Positions 6,697-12,018 of a DNA stretch of 16,735 nucleotides are shown one piece after another. Location: contig SUVI01000094.1 of NCBI GenBank assembly GCA_015062085.1, positions 1-16,735 of the forward strand, in the 5' to 3' direction. The stretch is from Planctomycetaceae bacterium. GTDB lineage: Bacteria; Planctomycetota; Planctomycetia; Pirellulales; Thermoguttaceae. The translations under genes and the position numbers were made by a program. The notes beneath the pieces are model-generated. The model was not told the origin of the DNA. It saw only the letters and a program-made list of their open reading frames with translations, and ran no database searches. The stretch's first letter is position 1, and each line of letters starts with the position of its first letter.

Positions 6697-9111
6697 TCAC
6701 AGCATGGCGATTGGGTCCAGGTCGATGATCCACTGGATCTCCGACGGGATCTTCACCTCCGTCTGCGTTCGTTCCAGAGCCTCACAGAGAACGTCCCGGT
6801 CCCGCGCGTGCGCCTGGATGTGGAATCGGTAGAAGTCGCGCAGTTTCACGACCGGGCACGGCGCTGGGCCTAGGACTCGTCCGTCCGCGGCATGAAGACT
6901 CTGAAGCTCTTGCCGGATCCTCTGCGCGAGCGTCTCTGCCGCCTCTTTCGCCCCATTTTCGTCCGTTCCGCGCACGACGATCCGCGCAAGTTCCCCGTAC
7001 GGCGGGTACTTGAGAGCTTTCCGAAGCGGAAGCGCGTAGTTCGCAAATCCATGGTAATCGTGCCGGCATGCGAACTGGATCGCGGAATTCTCCGGCTGAA
7101 AGGACTGAACGAGCACATCGCCGCCTGCGTCGCCGCGTCCGGTCCGTCCCGCGACCTGCGTGATGAGATGGAACGTGCGCTCCTCGGCACGAAAATCCGG
7201 AAGATGCAGCGCAGTGTCCGCGTTGATGACGCCCACGAGCGTGACGTTCGGAAAGTCCAGCCCCTTCGCGATCATCTGCGTCCCGAGCAAAATGTCGATC
7301 TCCCCTGCCCGAAACTGAGCGAACGCCTTCTCGTGCGCACCGCGAGCCTGCATCGAATCCGTGTCCATCCGCAAAACACGGGCATTTGGAAACCGGCTCT
7401 GGATCTCAACTTCGAGTTTCTGCGTCCCCATTCCGGAGTATCGGATCGACGGACTTCCGCATTGCGGGCAGTTCTGCGGCGGAACGGAATGGTAGTCGCA
7501 GTAATGGCAGATGACCTCGCCGGCCGATTTGTGGTGCGTGAGCGAGATCTCGCAGTGCGGACAGGAAAGAACGGCTCCGCAGGCCGGGCACTGAATGTGC
7601 GTCGAGAAACCGCGGCGGTTCAGGAAGAGGATGATCTGCTGCTTTTTTTGGAGACACTCATTCATCGCAACGTGCATTTTCCGGCCGATCGCACCGTTGG
7701 AGATCGTGTCCCGGATCCGAAGATCGACCGTTGAAACGTGCGGCAGGACTCGGTTTTTGACGCGCCGAACGAGCGGGATCAGCTCATACTCACCCGTTTG
7801 TGCCCGATGCCAGCTTTCCAGAGACGGCGTCGCAGAACCGAGCAGGACGAGCGCATTCTCCATCTTTCCGCGCTGGATCGCGACCTCGCGCGCATGGTAC
7901 CGAGGCGCCATGGAGTCCTGCTTGAAACTCGTTTCGTGCTCCTCATCGATGACGATCAGCCCAAGACGCGGCGTCGGGGCAAAAACGGCACTTCGCGCTC
8001 CGACGATGACTTCCACGTCGCCGTGCAGGATCCGTTCCCATTCATCGTGCCGCTGCGCATCCGTCAAATGACTGTGCAGGACCGCAATGTTTGAGAATCG
8101 GCTCCGAAACCGCTGGACCGTCTGCGGAGTGAGCGAGATCTCCGGGACCAGCACGATCGCCTGACGCCCGGCCCGGACGACTTCACGGATCGCATGAACG
8201 TAGACTTCCGTCTTTCCGCTTCCCGTCACACCGTGGAGCAGGATCGGACGCGGCACTTTGCGTGAATGGAGCGCCTCGCGGATCTTCACCATCGCGGCGT
8301 TCTGCTCCGGATTCAGAACTAGGTCCGTCTGCTTCGTGAACTCACCGGCATCGTGATCACCGGCTCCCGTCCGGATCCGCGACTGCTGCGACTGAATGAA
8401 TCCGCGTTCCCGCAGCAGTTTCACGGGCCCGTAAGAAACGTTCGTGCGCCGAGCAAGCTCTTCCGTCGTGAGCGGCTTTCCCCACATCATCAGCGTGTGA
8501 AGTATCTTTTCCTGGGTCGGCGTCAGACGCAGTTCACGCGGGATCTCGGTCTTCTCACAGGCCTGACGGATCTTTGCATCCTGCACCGTCTCAAAATTGG
8601 CGTAGCTCAGCGGCTTGGCAGCTTCCTGCGCCTCCTGCCTGCGCAGTTCCAGGGCCTTCACACCTTTTTCGGAGATCGAAAGAAGGACAGCCATTCGCGT
8701 TCCCGCATTTTCCCGTACCCCCGCCGGCAGCACGCTCTGCAGGACCGTTCCCCACGGACAGAGCCAATGTTCGCCGATCCAGCGGGTCAACTCAAGCATC
8801 ATGGGGGAAATGAGCGGTTTCTCATCCAGGATCTTCGACGCGAATTTCAATTTCATCCGGGACGCCGAAACGGTGTGGACTGCGATGCAGAAAACGGTCG
8901 CAGGCCGGTTCGATCTCCCGAGCGGCACTTCGAGACGCATGCCCGGCTGGACCTTTCCAACCCATGCAGGAGGGAGCGCGTAATCCAGCGGTTTCGCGAT
9001 CCCTTCGGGAAAAACGACGCTTACGGCAGGGATCTCTTCCCCCTGCTCTTCCACGTTCCATGGATCTCGCGGTTTCCCGCCGGTCTCAAAAAGGAAGTAC
9101 TGCTCGTCCAT
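6697..9111 (-). CDS. priA: Primosomal protein N', replication restart helicase PriA
   Basis: A 3'-to-5' superfamily-2 DNA helicase that recognises stalled forks and starts primosome reloading in the cytoplasm. The 804 residues carry the N-terminal 3'-DNA-binding region (SVVFPEGIAKPLDYALP at 31-47), Walker A GVTGSGKT (294-301), DEEH (389-392), GSATP (425-429), and the zinc module with eight cysteines at 508, 511, 517, 520, 535, 538, 548 and 551. The C-terminal helicase motifs (GTQMIAKGLDFPNVT; QVAGRTGRG at 652-660) are intact. Length is slightly above the usual 730 or so, partly from about 28 N-terminal residues before the conserved fold. No good ribosome-binding site precedes the ATG at 9111. 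No close promoter is visible, and a 17-bp repeat array begins 55 bp upstream. Confidence 0.96.
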   Translation of the reverse strand: MDEQYFLFETGGKPRDPWNVEEQGEEIPAVSVVFPEGIAKPLDYALPPAWVGKVQPGMRLEVPLGRSNRPATVFCIAVHTVSASRMKLKFASKILDEKPLISPMMLELTRWIGEHWLCPWGTVLQSVLPAGVRENAGTRMAVLLSISEKGVKALELRRQEAQEAAKPLSYANFETVQDAKIRQACEKTEIPRELRLTPTQEKILHTLMMWGKPLTTEELARRTNVSYGPVKLLRERGFIQSQQSRIRTGAGDHDAGEFTKQTDLVLNPEQNAAMVKIREALHSRKVPRPILLHGVTGSGKTEVYVHAIREVVRAGRQAIVLVPEISLTPQTVQRFRSRFSNIAVLHSHLTDAQRHDEWERILHGDVEVIVGARSAVFAPTPRLGLIVIDEEHETSFKQDSMAPRYHAREVAIQRGKMENALVLLGSATPSLESWHRAQTGEYELIPLVRRVKNRVLPHVSTVDLRIRDTISNGAIGRKMHVAMNECLQKKQQIILFLNRRGFSTHIQCPACGAVLSCPHCEISLTHHKSAGEVICHYCDYHSVPPQNCPQCGSPSIRYSGMGTQKLEVEIQSRFPNARVLRMDTDSMQARGAHEKAFAQFRAGEIDILLGTQMIAKGLDFPNVTLVGVINADTALHLPDFRAEERTFHLITQVAGRTGRGDAGGDVLVQSFQPENSAIQFACRHDYHGFANYALPLRKALKYPPYGELARIVVRGTDENGAKEAAETLAQRIRQELQSLHAADGRVLGPAPCPVVKLRDFYRFHIQAHARDRDVLCEALERTQTEVKIPSEIQWIIDLDPIAML

Positions 9112-9165
9112 TTAAGGAAATCTCAGACAAAAAAAGGAAGCCAAAATCGGGCACTCTTCAAAACG

Positions 9166-9437
9166 CCCTGAATCGCAAAACGCCCTGAATCGTGAAACGC
9201 CCTGAATCGTGAAACGCCCTGAATCGTGAAACGCCATGAATCGCGAAACGCCCTGAATCGTGAAACGCCCTGAATCGTGAAACGCCCTGAATCGCGAAAT
9301 GCCCTGAATCGCGAAACGCCCTGAAACGTGAAACGCCCTGAATCGCGAAACGCCCTGAATCGCGAAACGCCCTGAATCGCGAAACGCCCTGAATCGTGAA
9401 ACGCCCTGAAACGTGAAACGTCCTGAATCGTGAAATG
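9166..9437. repeat. 17-bp minisatellite, sixteen units
   Basis: Sixteen contiguous units of consensus CCCTGAATCGYGAAACG fill 9166-9437, followed by two decayed units (AGCGGAAAACGTG) up to about 9470. Position 11 alternates C or T between units, units 10 and 15 carry AAACG in place of AATCG, and units 8 and 16 end ATG. There are no spacers. The first unit contains CGCAAAACGCC (9174-9184), identical to the core of the array at 4519. It fills most of the gap between priA and the WD40 gene. Confidence 0.96.
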
Positions 9438-9517
9438 AGCGGAAAACGTGAAATGAGCGGAAAACGTGCCCTCAAAACTGCGAAATTATTGCAAAACTCA
9501 CGCAGACACGCTCCCAA

Positions 9518-9554
9518 ACCTGCGAGGTCCCTTAAAGACCCCGCAGGTATTTTT
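9518..9554 (+). terminator. Hairpin terminator, best T-tract on the plus strand
   Basis: ACCTGCGAGGTC (9518-9529) pairs with GACCCCGCAGGT (9537-9548) with one A-C mismatch and a seven-base loop, followed by ATTTTT. The stem lies 14 bp beyond the WD40 gene's stop, so it probably also ends that minus-strand transcript, where the tail is only TTTGGG. No plus-strand gene precedes it. Confidence 0.7.
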
Positions 9555-9567
9555 AAACCAGCGTTTT

Positions 9568-10908
9568 CTATTTTTGAGCTGCGGCATCCCGGATCTCATT
9601 GAGATGCTTCTGGGTACGGAAAATGAGGATCTGATTCTCGGTCGTCGAGACAGCAAGATAGGCCGGGATCCCGTCTTCGGTCACAAGAGGACTGACGGCC
9701 ATTGCCGTGATGCGCGCCGGAGCGACGAACTGAAGGACCTTCTTTTCACATTCCGCGTCCCACATCGTTAGAGCATTTTCGTACATCGTCCCGATGACGT
9801 ATTTTCCGTTCGGACTCATCCAGGCGTGCTCGACTTCCGATTCCGTGTTGAAAACTTTTTCACGCGCGCTGGTGATCAGATTCCAGAGGATGATCCGCTG
9901 ATCTCGTCCGGCAGAAAGGAGCATTTTTCCGTTCGGGCTGAATTGAAGGACCGTGATCGCGGAATTGTGTCCTGGGAATGTCTGGATGAGGGCGTCTGAA
10001 TTGCTGTCCCAGAGTTTGATCGTCGCATCTTCGCTTCCGGAAACGTAGGAATTTCCATCCGGATTGAAATCCACAGCAGTGACCGGTCCATTGTGCGGCG
10101 CGCTCAGTTCTGCATCGAAACCCAGACCATCTCCCGATTCTTCCGTTTTACGGATCAGCGTTCGGTTCACGATGTCCCAGAGGTAGAAGTGGCAGTCCTC
10201 GCCACCCGTTAGTGCGTAACGTCCATCCGGACTCAGCGCCACGGAAACGATCGCCTTAAGGTGCCCGGGGGGGAGTTCAAAGAGATCCATTTCCTCTGTG
10301 TTTTCCCACGCATTTTCGGAATCGCCGAGACGCTGCGGAGTCGGCGGAAAGACTCCAAAATTCCAGAATGTCGCGCGTTTATCTTTGCTTCCGGTCAGGA
10401 CTCGCAGTGCAGAACGGGCGGCCGTTTTGTCTTTCGCGGCAAGTGCGTACTGATCGCCATGGAGAAGCGAAATGACTGCCAGCGAGGTGACGCCCTGAGT
10501 GTGTCCCGTAAGCGGCGTAAGTTCTTCTCCGCTTTCCGCATCCAGAAGCATGGCCGTGTTGTCCTCGGAGGCCGTGATGAGGAAAAGTCCCTCCGGCGAG
10601 TACTTCATGTCCCAGATCTGTGCGGTATGCGAAGACGTGAACGTTTGGGCGACTTCACATTTCGGCGTGAAGAGATCGCAGTCTTTCGGCCCAAATGTAA
10701 AGCAGAGCCAGTAAATGAACGCCCCAAGCACCATTCCGCCGAAAATGACCGTCATGACCGCGGCAATGACCGTCCAGATCATGCGTTTCCGCCGTGCACG
10801 CCGTCTTGCGGACGTCGATTTCGTATCGCGTCCCTGGACCCACCAGGTCGTTTCTTCTTTCTGAAATTCCGGGATCTTTAGTTTTCTTGGTTCGGGTTCC
10901 TGTGCCAT
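9568..10908 (-). CDS. Membrane-anchored WD40 repeat protein
   Basis: A 446-residue protein with a basic cytoplasmic N-terminus (RRRARRKR at 35-42), one transmembrane helix at about 43-70, and a C-terminal part that reads as a seven-bladed WD40 propeller from about residue 90. Blade signatures include ITASEDNTAMLLD, LTGSKDKRATFWN, LTGGEDCHFYLWD, VSGSEDATIKLWD and LSAGRDQRIILWN. The positive-inside rule places the propeller outside the cytoplasm. Such domains are protein-interaction platforms; no enzymatic motif or partner is visible. The start at 10908 has only a weak GGAA upstream. A promoter at 11050-11077 gives a leader of about 135 nt. It could be co-transcribed with priA, but the hairpin and repeat array between them argue against strong coupling. 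Confidence 0.88.
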   Translation of the reverse strand: MAQEPEPRKLKIPEFQKEETTWWVQGRDTKSTSARRRARRKRMIWTVIAAVMTVIFGGMVLGAFIYWLCFTFGPKDCDLFTPKCEVAQTFTSSHTAQIWDMKYSPEGLFLITASEDNTAMLLDAESGEELTPLTGHTQGVTSLAVISLLHGDQYALAAKDKTAARSALRVLTGSKDKRATFWNFGVFPPTPQRLGDSENAWENTEEMDLFELPPGHLKAIVSVALSPDGRYALTGGEDCHFYLWDIVNRTLIRKTEESGDGLGFDAELSAPHNGPVTAVDFNPDGNSYVSGSEDATIKLWDSNSDALIQTFPGHNSAITVLQFSPNGKMLLSAGRDQRIILWNLITSAREKVFNTESEVEHAWMSPNGKYVIGTMYENALTMWDAECEKKVLQFVAPARITAMAVSPLVTEDGIPAYLAVSTTENQILIFRTQKHLNEIRDAAAQK

Positions 10909-11049
10909 GATGTTGGATTCCGTCTCTTTTCTGGATCGATCTCATAAAAACTTGCCCTAGAGCTGCCGTTTCCGAACAGTTCAGGAGCACGGCCGCCGCG
11001 ATGACAGCCAGCCTCAATGACAACCTACTTTATGTGCCATTTCTATTCC

Positions 11050-11077
11050 AGTATAGTCCGTCTGAAAAATTTTGCAA
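11050..11077 (-). promoter_or_regulatory. Candidate promoter of the WD40 gene
   Basis: On the minus strand TTGCAA (11077-11072) and TATACT (11055-11050) are 16 bases apart. The -10 box and the following G match the galM promoter. The -35 match is only four of six. Confidence 0.5.
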
Positions 11078-11482
11078 GCCAAACGCTCTCCGTCTCATCA
11101 AACTTTTGGATAAAACTCTTCTCATTTTCTAAAAAAACCGCAAAATCCCACCTTTCACCGTGCGTGCCGCCGTCAAAAAAACACAAAATTCCAAAATTTT
11201 TTCAAAAATTTGAGACTTCCGGGGCTTTTATCCGTTTAAGAAACAGACAGCGGCGGAATGAGAGAAAGAGAAAAGCGGAAAAGAAGAAATTTTGGCTCTT
11301 CCGGAAAGATCGTACCGATCCAGGTTTTGATCTCACCGCTGAGAGCACTGAAAAGACGCAGAAACACACGGAAAAGAAAAAAAAAGAAAAAAAAGGAAAA
11401 AAGGAAAAACCGCCTGTTTTCTGCCTTCAGTCCGCCGCCGTCATCCCCAAAAGGCCTTCACAAAAAAAACGGGACCTAAAAA
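11078..11482 (+). other. 405-base AT- and purine-rich spacer before the sigma gene
   Basis: No gene is supported. The stretch holds A-rich runs (for example 11363-11409) and a segment at about 11333-11385 whose sequence (CTCACCGCTGAGAGCACTG, then ACGCAGAAACACACGG) resembles the ACGCAGAG-type dispersed repeats I know from several bacterial phyla. I could not find a convincing promoter for the sigma operon here; TTGGAT with a poor -10 near 11108 is too weak to call. Confidence 0.5.
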
Positions 11483-12001
11483 ATGTCGGAAACTCAAATA
11501 CGAAAACTCGCCAGCCGACTTACCGAAACAGAGTACGGCACGATACGCACTTTCGCGTTTCGGCTCGTACGGAACCATGCCCTTGCGGAAGAATTCACGC
11601 AGGAAGCGGTCTTGCACCTTCTGGAGCATGAAAAGAAAGTCGGTCTGGAGATCGAAAAAACCAAACCCTGGCTCTACCAGACGGTCCGAAATCTCATTTT
11701 TGACTGGTTTCGGCGTCAGAAAAAGCGTGCGGAGATCTGCGCCTACCTGACGCACTGCGTTCCGGAACGCACCCCGGCCTCCGTCTGCGAAGAGGTCCAG
11801 AAAAAGGAGAACTCGGAAATGCTGCTTCAAAAAATTGATCAGCTCCCCCTGCGTCACCGTGAGGCAGTTCGACTGAAATTTCAGGAAGAACTCACCTACG
11901 AAGAGATCGCGGAAGTCCTCGGTATCTCACGGGCAGGTGTCGGACGGATCCTAAGTGAGGCGATCCGCAAACTGCGCGAAATGCTCAATGACGGTGAATG
12001 A
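11483..12001 (+). CDS. ECF-like RNA polymerase sigma factor
   Basis: A 172-residue sigma-70 family regulator with only regions 2 and 4, the ECF architecture. Region 2 spans about 20-80 (EEFTQEAVLHLLEHE, then WLYQTVRNLIFDWFRRQK). Region 4 spans about 115-167, with a helix-turn-helix in LTYEEIAEVLGISRAGVGRI. The linker between them is about 35 residues, with no extra C-terminal domain. The upstream ribosome-binding site is weak (GGGA, nine bases before the ATG). The stop codon overlaps an in-frame ATG of the next gene (ATGA at 11998-12001), so the two are certainly in one transcript. The partner is inferred to be the downstream protein, which has an anti-sigma-like segment. The target promoters are unknown. 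Confidence 0.9.
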   Translation: MSETQIRKLASRLTETEYGTIRTFAFRLVRNHALAEEFTQEAVLHLLEHEKKVGLEIEKTKPWLYQTVRNLIFDWFRRQKKRAEICAYLTHCVPERTPASVCEEVQKKENSEMLLQKIDQLPLRHREAVRLKFQEELTYEEIAEVLGISRAGVGRILSEAIRKLREMLNDGE

Positions 12002-12003
12002 AA

Positions 12004-12010
12004 GAGGAGG
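12004..12010 (+). promoter_or_regulatory. Ribosome-binding site that sets the VWA protein start
   Basis: GAGGAGG lies eight bases before the ATG at 12019 and inside the longer frame that opens at 11998. It favours 12019 as the main start, although coupled initiation at the overlapping ATG at 11998 would add seven residues. Confidence 0.75.
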
Positions 12011-12018
12011 GCTCAAAA

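Noticed and set aside
9166..9437. CRISPR array
   Set aside because: Units are contiguous 17-mers with no unique spacers, and no cas genes are in the window.
9158..9517. Minus-strand frame of 119 codons through the 17-bp array
   Set aside because: The reverse complement of the unit has no stop triplet in any frame, so it is trivially open. The product is pure repeat.
10655..11023. Small minus-strand gene starting MSLRLAVIAAAVLL
   Set aside because: It would start at TTG without a ribosome-binding site and mostly overlaps the WD40 gene in another frame; the signal-like start is probably chance.
11017..11631. Plus-strand frame before and into the sigma gene
   Set aside because: It is out of frame with the sigma factor, and consists of low-complexity Lys-rich sequence from the purine-rich spacer.
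11998..12018. ATG at 11998 as the main start of the VWA protein
   Set aside because: It overlaps the sigma stop and could be used by coupling, but a strong GAGGAGG sits eight bases before the ATG at 12019, so I preferred the latter.
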